Assembly (NCBI GenBank): GCA_002713285.1
Contig: PAVX01000017.1
Location: forward strand, 26,950 to 32,943
DNA: 5,994 nucleotides
DNA from: Flavobacteriales bacterium
GTDB lineage: Bacteria; Bacteroidota; Bacteroidia; Flavobacteriales; TMED113
Direction of reading: 5' to 3'
In this document: positions 1 to 5,994 of the stretch, piece after piece
How positions within the stretch are numbered: the stretch's first letter is position 1
Layout: each line of letters starts with the position of its first letter
The notes under the pieces: model-generated
Told to the model about the DNA's origin: nothing
Seen by the model: the letters and a program-made list of their open reading frames with translations, nothing else
Databases searched by the model: none
Position numbers and translations under genes: made by a program

Positions 1-39
1 GCTCCAGTTGCTCAGGCTCCAGTTGCTCAGGCTCCAGTT
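1..39 (+). repeat. 15-bp in-frame tandem repeat in the accB linker
   Basis: The unit GCTCCAGTTGCTCAG occurs at 1-15 and again, identical, at 16-30; a partial third copy of 9 bases (GCTCCAGTT) follows at 31-39. Each unit encodes APVAQ. The array touches the window edge, so the true copy number is unknown. The two full copies do not differ at any base, which suggests recent slippage duplication rather than old protein-level conservation. It lies in the BCCP linker, where length is known to vary and Ala/Pro-rich sequence is normal. Confidence 0.95.
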
Positions 40-321
40 AGTGAAAAACAGACTGAACAAGAATTACCTGTTAATGACAATTACCTTACTATCAAATCTC
101 CTATTATTGGAACATTCTATAGAAGGCCAAGTCCAGATAAAGATCCATTTATTAATGTAGGAGACAAAATTGATATTGGATCAGTTGTTGGAATTGTAGA
201 AGCAATGAAATTATTTAATGAAATTGAATCTGAAGTTTCAGGAACAATTGTTAAAGTGTTAATAGATGATATGTCACCGGTGGAGTATGATCAGCCTCTC
301 TTTCTAGTTGAGCCTAATTAA
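1..321 (+). CDS. accB: Biotin carboxyl carrier protein of acetyl-CoA carboxylase (3' part, 5' end outside window)
   Basis: This reading frame is open from base 1 to a TAA stop at 319-321 and gives the last 106 residues of BCCP. The protein carries biotin, which AccC carboxylates and the AccAD carboxyltransferase then uses to make malonyl-CoA for fatty acid synthesis in the cytoplasm. The fragment begins in a flexible Ala/Pro/Gln linker (APVAQ repeats, residues 1-13) and continues through a short acidic stretch into the biotinyl domain (about residues 28-106). Visible there are [14 protein letters not shown], which matches the BCCP 'thumb' region, and the biotinylation site [10 protein letters not shown]. 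The acceptor Lys is residue 70 of the fragment (codon 208-210). Family members are usually about 150-165 residues, so roughly the first 50-60 are missing. EAMKLF instead of the E. coli EAMKMM is, from memory, the Bacteroidota form. The gene lies 10 nt before accC, as in an accBC operon. Confidence 0.96.
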   Translation, partial: APVAQAPVAQAPVSEKQTEQELPVNDNYLTIKSPIIGTFYRRPSPDKDPFINVGDKIDIGSVVGIVEAMKLFNEIESEVSGTIVKVLIDDMSPVEYDQPLFLVEPN

Positions 322-331
322 AATAGATAAA

Positions 332-1666
332 ATGTTTAATAAAATATTAATTGCAAATAGAGGAGAAATTGCATTACGTATAATTAATACTTGTAAAGAA
401 ATGGGTATTAAAACAGTAGCTGTTTATTCGACTGCAGATGCTGACAGTTTACATGTAAAATTTGCTGATGAAGCTGTGTGTATAGGTCCTCCTCAGAGTA
501 TTAATTCATATTTAAGTATTCCAAAAATTATATCAGCTGCTGAAATTACTAATGCAGATGCTATACATCCAGGTTATGGATTTTTAGCAGAAAATGCTCA
601 GTTTTCTAAGATTTGTGAAGAACATGAAATTAAATTTATTGGTGCATCTGCTGAGATGATTAATAAAATGGGAGATAAAGCGGTTGCTAAGGAAACTATG
701 AAAAAAGCAGGGGTTCCAGTTATTCCTGGTTCAGATGGTGTAATTGATGATTTCACTATTGCTAAAAAATTAGCAGATGAAATGGGTTATCCTGTTATGT
801 TAAAAGCTTCTGCGGGAGGAGGAGGAAAAGGAATGCGTGCAGTGTGGAATAAATCCGATTTAAAAAAGTCTTGGGATAGTGCAAAACAAGAGTCAAGCGC
901 AGCTTTTGGTAATGATGATATGTATATTGAAAAATTGATAGAGGAGCCTCGTCACATTGAAATTCAAGTTGTAGGTGATCAAGCTGGAAATGCTTGTCAT
1001 TTATCAGAAAGAGATTGTTCTATTCAAAGACGTCATCAAAAATTAGTTGAAGAATCACCATCTCCGTTCATGACAGAGAAACTAAGAAATAAGATGGGAG
1101 ATGCGGCAATTAAAGCAGTAAAAAGTATTAAATATGAAGGTGTTGGAACAGTTGAATTTTTAGTAGATAAAAATCGAAATTTTTATTTTATGGAAATGAA
1201 TACCAGAATACAGGTAGAGCATCCTGTAACAGAAGAAGTAATTAATTATGACTTAATTTGCGAACAAATTAAGGTGGCCGCAGGTATTAACATTTCTGGT
1301 AAAAATTATTTTCCTGTACTTCATGCTATAGAGTGTAGAATTAATGCAGAAGATTCTGAAAATAACTTTATGCCTTGTCCGGGTGAGATTACAAATGTAT
1401 ATAAACCGGGAGGTCATGGAATAAGAGTAGATACACATGTTTACACTGGTTATAAAATCCCACCATACTATGATTCGATGATAGCAAAACTTATTACTGT
1501 TGCGCAAACGAGAGAAGAAGCTATTGCTAAAATGAGAAGAGCATTAAGTGAGTTTGTACTTGAAGGTGTGAAATCTACAATTCCTTTTCATCAGAAGTTA
1601 ATGAATCACAAAGAGTTTATTGATGGTAATTACACAACAAAATTTATGGAAGAGCATAAACTATAG
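332..1666 (+). CDS. accC: Biotin carboxylase subunit of acetyl-CoA carboxylase
   Basis: AccC uses ATP and bicarbonate to carboxylate the biotin on AccB. The protein is 444 residues, close to the usual ~450. It begins [17 protein letters not shown], the standard N-terminus of the family. The ATP-grasp domain shows the glycine-rich loop AGGGGKGM (161-168), with Lys158 just before it, Lys116, RHIE (207-210), and HQKLVEE with Lys237. Glu275 and Glu288 are expected to bind metal. The signature [14 protein letters not shown] (288-301) holds Asn290, Arg292 and Glu296. ECRINAED (334-341) provides the Arg (336) matching the catalytic Arg338 of the E. coli enzyme. The ATG at 332 was preferred to an in-frame TTG at 308, because the TTG adds eight residues before the conserved start and overlaps accB. 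No Shine-Dalgarno is visible; the spacer is A-rich. The gene ends CTA TAG TAG, and its first stop overlaps the end of dxs. Confidence 0.97.
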   Translation: MFNKILIANRGEIALRIINTCKEMGIKTVAVYSTADADSLHVKFADEAVCIGPPQSINSYLSIPKIISAAEITNADAIHPGYGFLAENAQFSKICEEHEIKFIGASAEMINKMGDKAVAKETMKKAGVPVIPGSDGVIDDFTIAKKLADEMGYPVMLKASAGGGGKGMRAVWNKSDLKKSWDSAKQESSAAFGNDDMYIEKLIEEPRHIEIQVVGDQAGNACHLSERDCSIQRRHQKLVEESPSPFMTEKLRNKMGDAAIKAVKSIKYEGVGTVEFLVDKNRNFYFMEMNTRIQVEHPVTEEVINYDLICEQIKVAAGINISGKNYFPVLHAIECRINAEDSENNFMPCPGEITNVYKPGGHGIRVDTHVYTGYKIPPYYDSMIAKLITVAQTREEAIAKMRRALSEFVLEGVKSTIPFHQKLMNHKEFIDGNYTTKFMEEHKL

Positions 1667-1685
1667 TAGTTCTTTTACTCTTTTT
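1650..1685 (+). terminator. Weak candidate stem-loop at the accC/dxs junction
   Basis: On the plus strand, AAGAG (1650-1654) can pair with CTCTT (1678-1682) and TAAA (1657-1660) with TTTA (1674-1677), leaving a 2-nt bulge and a 13-nt loop. A short T run ends at 1685. A rival small hairpin, AACTA (1659-1663) with TAGTT (1667-1671) around a TAG loop, uses the same bases. The stem is mostly A-U, and such pairing can arise by chance in A+T-rich DNA. It is offered only because a terminator for accBC has nowhere else to sit except inside dxs. Confidence 0.17.
1661..1666. other. Palindromic CTATAG holding the stop codons of both accC and dxs
   Basis: Read on the plus strand, the hexamer is the last Leu codon and TAG stop of accC (CTA TAG). 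Read on the minus strand, it is the last Leu codon and TAG stop of dxs (CTA TAG). The convergent genes therefore overlap by exactly two codons in codon-aligned phase. Because dxs ends Leu-Leu-stop (CTA CTA TAG), accC automatically has two consecutive TAG stops at 1664-1666 and 1667-1669. Confidence 0.96.
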
Positions 1686-3556
1686 AAAATGGAATTTTTA
1701 TCATAGCCACATTCTTTTCGTTGTTCTTCTTGTGTGCCGTGTTCAATAAATGAATCAGGCACTCCAAAACGAATAATTTTTTTAACATAATCATTATCTG
1801 AAGCAAATTCGATTATTGCTGATCCCAACCCACCTTTTATACATCCATCTTCAAGAGTCATAATTATTTCATATTGTTTAAAAATACTATGCAGTAATTT
1901 TTCATCTAGAGGTTTTAAAAAACGGATATCGCAATGTCCGACTGGAGAATTAGTCTTTTGTAAACTATTATTAATATCAATAATTACATTTCCAATATGT
2001 CCAATAGAAATAAAACAAATTTTTTTTCCATCAGCTATCATTTTTCCACTGCCAATTTCAATTTTTTTCATAGGTTTTTTCCAGTTTATAAGAACACCAC
2101 GACCCCTAGGATATCTTATTGCAAATGGATATTTTTGCTTTAATTGGGCTGTATACATTAGATTTCTTAATTCTATTTCATTTAAGGGGGCGGAGATAAT
2201 GATATTAGGAATACATCGCAAATATGCTAAATCGAAGACACCTTGATGTGTTGCTCCATCTTCCCCAACTAATCCTGCTCGATCTAAGCAGAAAACTACA
2301 TGTAATTTTTGTAATGCTACATCATGGATTAATTGATCATATCCTCGTTGTAAGAAAGTAGAATAGATATTACAGAATGGTATTAATCCTTGTGTTGCTA
2401 ATCCAGCTGAAAATGTAACAGCATGTTGTTCAGCAATCCCTACATCAAATGCTCTTTCAGGAATTTCTTCCATCATATATTTTAAAGAAGATCCAGATGG
2501 CATCGCAGGAGTGATACCAATAATCTTTTCATTTTTTTTAGCCAACTCTATAATTGTCCTCCCAAAGACATCTTGGTATTTTGTGTATTTACTATGAGGA
2601 TTGTTGATTGTTATTTTACCAGAGTTTTTATCAAAAATTCCAGGAGCATGCCATTTAGTTTGATTTTTTTCTGCTAAATCATAACCTTTTCCTTTTGTCG
2701 TTAAGCAATGTAGTATTTTTGGTCCAGGTATATCTTTTAAATCTCGCAACGTTTTTTCTAACAATTCTACATTATGCCCATCAATTGGACCAAAATATCT
2801 AAAATTTAAAGACTCAAAATAATTACTATGTTTTAATAAAACACTTTTTAAGCCATGTTCTACTTTTTGAACAATTGATTTAGCACTATCTCCAATTTTA
2901 CTCAGATTTCCTAATAAATCCCAAATTTCATCTCGAATCTTGTTATATGTTTTAGAAGTGCTAATCTTTAGAAGATAATCTTTTAATGCTCCAACATTTG
3001 GGTCAATCGACATACAGTTGTCGTTTAATATAACCATTAAATTAGAGTTTTCAATTCCAGCATGATTCAACGCTTCGAATGCTTGCCCACCAGTCAGAGC
3101 TCCATCTCCAATAATTGCAATATGTTGCCGATTTAATTTATTTGTAATTGTTGAGGCAACAGACATCCCTAGACACGCACCTATTGAAGTTGAAGAGTGA
3201 CCAACGCCAAACGAATCGTAAAGACTTTCTTTTATTTTTGGGAAGCCACTAATTCCTTTGTGTTTTCTATTTGTATGAAATAAATCTCTTCTACCAGTTA
3301 ATATTTTATGCCCATATGCTTGATGACCAACATCCCATACTATTAAATCATTAGGAGCATCAAAAACATAGTGCAGTGCTACTGTGAGTTCAACAACCCC
3401 TAAACTTGCACCAAAATGACCACCATTTTTAGATACACTATCAATAATAAAGTTTCGAAGTTCAATACAGACTGTCTCTAAATCAGATTTTTTTAATAGT
3501 TTTAAATCATTAGGAGAATTAATCTTACTTAGTAGATTATTTTTTGGATGTTTCAT
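1661..3556 (-). CDS. dxs: 1-deoxy-D-xylulose-5-phosphate synthase
   Basis: Dxs is a thiamine-diphosphate enzyme that condenses pyruvate and glyceraldehyde 3-phosphate to DXP, the first step of the MEP isoprenoid pathway and a branch point to thiamine and pyridoxal. The protein has 631 residues, normal for the family. The N-terminal domain has [18 protein letters not shown] (45-62, with the conserved His47), [11 protein letters not shown] (74-84) and [10 protein letters not shown] (116-125). The ThDP/Mg motif starts with GDGALTGG at 150-157 and closes with NDN (178-180). The second domain has [10 protein letters not shown] (371-380), where Glu376 matches the glutamate that activates ThDP. It also has [19 protein letters not shown] (424-442) and RYPRGRG (481-487). 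The C-terminal transketolase domain follows from about residue 500. The ATG at 3556-3554 fits the expected N-terminus; no Shine-Dalgarno precedes it. The gene stands alone on its strand, divergent from asnS and convergent with accC. Confidence 0.97.
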   Translation of the reverse strand: MKHPKNNLLSKINSPNDLKLLKKSDLETVCIELRNFIIDSVSKNGGHFGASLGVVELTVALHYVFDAPNDLIVWDVGHQAYGHKILTGRRDLFHTNRKHKGISGFPKIKESLYDSFGVGHSSTSIGACLGMSVASTITNKLNRQHIAIIGDGALTGGQAFEALNHAGIENSNLMVILNDNCMSIDPNVGALKDYLLKISTSKTYNKIRDEIWDLLGNLSKIGDSAKSIVQKVEHGLKSVLLKHSNYFESLNFRYFGPIDGHNVELLEKTLRDLKDIPGPKILHCLTTKGKGYDLAEKNQTKWHAPGIFDKNSGKITINNPHSKYTKYQDVFGRTIIELAKKNEKIIGITPAMPSGSSLKYMMEEIPERAFDVGIAEQHAVTFSAGLATQGLIPFCNIYSTFLQRGYDQLIHDVALQKLHVVFCLDRAGLVGEDGATHQGVFDLAYLRCIPNIIISAPLNEIELRNLMYTAQLKQKYPFAIRYPRGRGVLINWKKPMKKIEIGSGKMIADGKKICFISIGHIGNVIIDINNSLQKTNSPVGHCDIRFLKPLDEKLLHSIFKQYEIIMTLEDGCIKGGLGSAIIEFASDNDYVKKIIRFGVPDSFIEHGTQEEQRKECGYDKNSILKRVKELL

Positions 3557-3638
3557 TGGTGCATAATAAAAAATAAAAAAGCAATATAATTAAATTTAAA
3601 TAGACATTCTTTGGTTCTAAAAAATTAACTTTACAATT
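3557..3638. promoter_or_regulatory. Divergent dxs/asnS intergenic region, expected to hold both promoters
   Basis: These 82 bp are the only sizeable noncoding DNA in the window and separate two divergent starts, so promoters for dxs (minus strand) and asnS-rpoN (plus strand) should be here. The region is extremely A+T-rich, with A-runs at 3568-3580 and a 10-bp palindrome TTAAATTTAA at 3590-3599. On the plus strand, TAACTTTA (3626-3633) differs by one base from the Bacteroidota -7 element TAnnTTTG, and a TTTG lies at 3610-3613. However, the 12-nt spacing is shorter than the roughly 20 nt usual for that promoter type. On the minus strand I see no convincing match. There is no Shine-Dalgarno before either start, and no riboswitch or RNA gene is visible. 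Confidence 0.45.
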
Positions 3639-5081
3639 ATGAATAGAATAACTATTAAGCAAATTTTCGAAAATATAGACATTGATCAAGATTATTTAGT
3701 ATCTGGATGGGTTAGAACTAGGCGTGGTAGTAAAAGTGTTGCTTTTATTATGTTGAATGATGGATCGACAATTAAAGATTTACAAATTATAGTTGAAGAC
3801 AAAGTATTACTGGATGAAGTATTTAAAAAAATTAATACTGGTACTAGTATTACTATTGTTGGTAAATTGTTAAAATCTACAGGAAAGGGACAGGCTCTTG
3901 AATTAGTTGCAAAAAAGATTACTATTTTAGGATTATCAGATCCAGAAAATTATCCTATTCAACCAAAAAAACACACATTAGATTTTCTAAGAAAAAATGC
4001 TCATTTAAGATTTAGAACAAAGACGTTTAGTTCCGTTTTTAGAATCAGACATGCATTAAGTTTTGCTATTCATAATTTTTTTAATTCTAGAAATTTTTAT
4101 TATATCAACACTCCGATTATTACTAGTGCTGATGCAGAGGGTGCTGGAGAAATGTTTAAAGTCACTAATTTGAATCTTAATAAACTTCCTCGTGATCCAC
4201 AAGGAAATATTGACTATATGCAAGATTTTTTTGGTAAAGAAGCTAATTTAACAGTTTCTGGTCAATTAGAAGCTGAATTAGGAGCATTAGGTCTGTCAAA
4301 GGTATATACTTTTGGGCCTACTTTTAGAGCTGAAAATTCCAATACATCTAGGCATCTTGCAGAATTTTGGATGATTGAACCAGAAATAGCATTCGCAGAT
4401 TTAAATGATAATATTAAATTGGCCACAGATTTACTAAAATATGTATGTAATTCTATTTTAGAAAATTATTTAGAGGACATATCTTTTTTGTCTGAAAGAA
4501 AAGAGAAAGAGGAACAAAACATGAAAAAAGAGAATCGTTCCAAAAGGTCTTTGTTAGAATCTTTAGAGTTGATAGTTTCGAAATCTTTTACCACAATATC
4601 ATATACAGATGCTTTTAAAATATTAAAGCAATCAAAACCAAATAAAAAAAACAAATTTAAGTTTCCTATAAAAGATTGGGGGATTGACCTACAATCAGAA
4701 CATGAACGATTTTTAGTTGAAAAAGAGTTTGATAACCCTGTGATTATTACAAATTATCCTAAAGATATAAAAGCATTCTACATGAGAATGAATGACGACA
4801 ATAAAACAGTCCGAGCTATGGATGTTTTATTTCCTGGAATTGGTGAAATTATTGGTGGGTCACAGCGTGAAGAGAGATTAAAATTTTTACAAAAAAGAAT
4901 GGAACAGATGAATCTTTCTCAAGACGAACTTTGGTGGTATTTAGATACTAGAAAATTTGGAACAGTCCCTCATAGTGGGTTTGGCTTGGGTTTTGAAAGG
5001 TTAGTTCAATTTGTTACTGGAATGTCTAATATTCGAGATGTGATACCATTTCCAAGATTTCCTTCACACATAGAATTTTAA
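3639..5081 (+). CDS. asnS: Asparaginyl-tRNA synthetase (class IIb)
   Basis: AsnRS charges tRNA-Asn with asparagine in the cytoplasm, using ATP. The protein has 480 residues (E. coli about 466). The N-terminal OB-fold anticodon-binding domain covers about 1-105, with GWVRTRRGSKSVAFIMLNDG at 23-42. A linker (QPKKHTLDFLRKNAHLRFRT, 108-127) leads to the class II catalytic core. NTPIITSADAEGAGEMF (157-173) opens the active-site region. Motif 2 is FRAENSNTSRHLAEFWMIEPE (229-249), and motif 3 is GFGLGFERL (447-455) followed by RDVIPFPR (466-473). The NST and RHLAEF segments favour Asn over Asp specificity. A Lys/Glu-rich stretch at about 285-305 makes the protein about 15 residues longer than E. coli AsnRS there; I recall flavobacterial AsnRS having the same extension. 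The ATG at 3639 gives a normal N-terminus. The gene ends 8 nt before rpoN, so the two are probably co-transcribed. Confidence 0.97.
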   Translation: MNRITIKQIFENIDIDQDYLVSGWVRTRRGSKSVAFIMLNDGSTIKDLQIIVEDKVLLDEVFKKINTGTSITIVGKLLKSTGKGQALELVAKKITILGLSDPENYPIQPKKHTLDFLRKNAHLRFRTKTFSSVFRIRHALSFAIHNFFNSRNFYYINTPIITSADAEGAGEMFKVTNLNLNKLPRDPQGNIDYMQDFFGKEANLTVSGQLEAELGALGLSKVYTFGPTFRAENSNTSRHLAEFWMIEPEIAFADLNDNIKLATDLLKYVCNSILENYLEDISFLSERKEKEEQNMKKENRSKRSLLESLELIVSKSFTTISYTDAFKILKQSKPNKKNKFKFPIKDWGIDLQSEHERFLVEKEFDNPVIITNYPKDIKAFYMRMNDDNKTVRAMDVLFPGIGEIIGGSQREERLKFLQKRMEQMNLSQDELWWYLDTRKFGTVPHSGFGLGFERLVQFVTGMSNIRDVIPFPRFPSHIEF

Positions 5082-5089
5082 TTTAACAT

Positions 5090-5994
5090 ATGCCAAAACA
5101 ATCATTACAACAATCATTACAGCAGAAATTGTCTCCACAACAAATTCAATTAATGAAGCTAATTGAATTGTCTACCTTGGAGATAGAGCAAAAAGTTAAA
5201 GATGAAATTGAGTCTAATCCAGCATTGGATGACCAGGCAATTCCAGATAATTTTGAAGACGAGAATGACTTTGAAGACGAGAATGACTTTGAAGATACTG
5301 AGTCATTAAATTCTATAGAAGATTTTGATATTAATGAATATATTTCAGATGATGATACTCCAGACTATAAATTATATACTAATAATTCACCCAATGAAGA
5401 CATGCACGAAAAATCTCCAATAGTTGGTGGACAAACACATTTTGATAGTTTAAAATTACAGCTTGGAGAATTTAAACTATCTAAAAAAGAACATGTGATA
5501 GGAAAGTATATCATTGGATGTGTTGATGAAGATGGCTATATGCGAAGAACAATTGAAGAGATTATAGATGACTTAGTATTTAAAGAAAATCTTATTTGTG
5601 AAAAATTTGAGGTTGAAAATATTTTATCAATTGTTCAAAAATTTGACCCAGCAGGCGTTGGTGCACGAAATCTACAAGAGTGTTTATTGCTTCAGCTTAG
5701 AAGAAAAGAACCAACAAAGGCTATTTTATTTGCTGTGGAAATTATCAATAATCAATTTAAACAATTTGTCAATAAACATTATAAAAAGATATGTGAAAAA
5801 TTTAAAGTTCAAGAATCAGATTTAAAGCAAGCAATTTTAGAAATTGAAAAATTAAATCCTAAACCAGCTTCAAATGCTAGTGAAACAAAATATACTCAAC
5901 AAATTATTCCAGATTTTTCAATTACAATTAATAATGATGAAATTCAATTCACCTTAAATTCAAGAAATGCTCCAACTCTTAATATTAGTAAAGA
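5090..5994 (+). CDS. rpoN: RNA polymerase sigma-54 factor (5' part, 3' end outside window)
   Basis: The frame is open from ATG 5090 to the window end (301 full codons plus 2 bases), with no stop. Sigma-54 directs RNA polymerase to -24/-12 promoters and needs an AAA+ enhancer-binding protein to open them. Region I is at about 3-46: Gln-rich LQQKLSPQQIQLMKLIELS, then ESNPAL, which contacts the activator and promoter. The acidic linker, region II, is about 47-112 and contains FEDEND repeats and INEYISDDDTPDY. The core-binding domain follows, with DEDGYMRR (146-153), FDPAGVGARNLQECLLLQL (185-203), LNPKPA (255-260) and IIPDF (272-276). The fragment stops before the expected helix-turn-helix and the C-terminal RpoN box, so roughly 180-200 residues should lie beyond the edge. 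The start is 8 nt after asnS with no Shine-Dalgarno, suggesting transcription from the asnS promoter. No enhancer-binding protein is in the window. Confidence 0.95.
   Translation, partial: MPKQSLQQSLQQKLSPQQIQLMKLIELSTLEIEQKVKDEIESNPALDDQAIPDNFEDENDFEDENDFEDTESLNSIEDFDINEYISDDDTPDYKLYTNNSPNEDMHEKSPIVGGQTHFDSLKLQLGEFKLSKKEHVIGKYIIGCVDEDGYMRRTIEEIIDDLVFKENLICEKFEVENILSIVQKFDPAGVGARNLQECLLLQLRRKEPTKAILFAVEIINNQFKQFVNKHYKKICEKFKVQESDLKQAILEIEKLNPKPASNASETKYTQQIIPDFSITINNDEIQFTLNSRNAPTLNISK
5099..5122 (+). repeat. 12-bp in-frame tandem duplication at the start of rpoN
   Basis: CAATCATTACAA at 5099-5110 is followed directly by CAATCATTACAG at 5111-5122, differing only at the last, synonymous base. 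Together they encode QSLQ QSLQ at residues 4-11 of sigma-54, just before the conserved Gln-rich segment of region I. The duplication lengthens the Gln/Leu-rich lead-in by four residues and keeps the frame. Confidence 0.85.
5252..5295 (+). repeat. 18-bp in-frame tandem repeat in the acidic linker of rpoN
   Basis: The unit TTTGAAGACGAGAATGAC occurs at 5252-5269 and, identical, at 5270-5287; a partial third copy of 8 bases (TTTGAAGA) covers 5288-5295. It encodes FEDEND FEDEND FED at residues 55-69, in the acidic region II linker. Copies are identical even at third positions, which points to a recent duplication. The region is known to be poorly conserved and variable in length in sigma-54, so the repeat should be tolerated. 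Confidence 0.95.

Noticed and set aside
308..331. TTG-initiated extension of accC by eight residues, overlapping the end of accB
   Set aside because: The ATG at 332 gives [14 protein letters not shown], the standard N-terminus of biotin carboxylase. The extra residues match nothing in the family, and the bases already encode the end of accB.
1253..1507. 84-residue minus-strand open frame inside accC
   Set aside because: It lies wholly opposite the conserved core of biotin carboxylase. Its translation is rich in Cys, Ile, Tyr and Arg with no domain, and it has no sign of its own promoter.
3590..3599. Palindrome TTAAATTTAA in the dxs/asnS gap as an operator site
   Set aside because: A 10-bp A/T-only palindrome is expected by chance in such A+T-rich DNA, and it matches no operator I recognise.
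4507..4545. Lys/Glu-rich stretch in AsnRS as an unusual inserted domain
   Set aside because: It is only about 15 residues longer than the E. coli equivalent, and I recall flavobacterial AsnRS having a comparable extension, so it is a lineage trait rather than a new domain.
4466..4654. 62-residue minus-strand open frame inside asnS
   Set aside because: It is the antisense of the Lys/Glu-rich AsnRS segment, which explains its Phe/Ser-rich composition. There is no independent support for a gene.
5598..5825. 75-residue plus-strand open frame near the end of the window
   Set aside because: It is out of frame within rpoN, whose correct frame is open from 5090 to the window end and carries clear sigma-54 motifs such as FDPAGVGARNLQECLL.

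Overview
The window looks like part of the chromosome of a low-GC member of the Bacteroidota, most likely a flavobacterium-like lineage. Three things point there. The proteins carry wording I associate with that group: the biotin site [10 protein letters not shown], the AsnRS stretch PNKKNKFK followed by DLQSEHERFLVEK, and the RpoN linker INEYISDDDTPDY. The gene pair asnS-rpoN is one I recall from Flavobacteriia. None of the four visible start codons has a Shine-Dalgarno-like sequence, which is usual in Bacteroidota. The DNA is strongly A+T-rich (about 30% GC by eye) and very compact: only about 100 of 5994 bases lie outside genes. This suggests a streamlined or reduced genome, marine or host-associated. 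I cannot name the species.

Layout: (1) 1-321, the 3' part of accB (biotin carboxyl carrier protein), cut by the window edge, with an Ala-Pro linker built from a perfect 15-bp tandem repeat. (2) 332-1666, complete accC (biotin carboxylase), 10 nt after accB. (3) 1661-3556 on the minus strand, complete dxs (DXP synthase). Its last 6 bp overlap the end of accC in the palindrome CTATAG, which holds both stop codons. (4) 3557-3638, the only real intergenic gap (82 bp), extremely A+T-rich, between the divergent dxs and asnS; it should hold both promoters. (5) 3639-5081, complete asnS (asparaginyl-tRNA synthetase). (6) 5090-5994, the 5' two-thirds or so of rpoN (sigma-54), 8 nt after asnS and running off the window. 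It has an acidic linker carrying a perfect 18-bp tandem repeat.

The genes are housekeeping. AccB and AccC form the first half of acetyl-CoA carboxylase (fatty acid synthesis). Dxs starts the MEP isoprenoid pathway from pyruvate and glyceraldehyde 3-phosphate. AsnS charges tRNA-Asn. RpoN is the alternative sigma factor. accB-accC and asnS-rpoN look like two co-transcribed pairs, with dxs as a minus-strand gene between them.

I looked for a new system and did not find one: no CRISPR array, mobile element, RNA gene or unknown protein family is visible. The points worth a second look are small-scale: the shared-stop convergent overlap and three in-frame tandem repeats.
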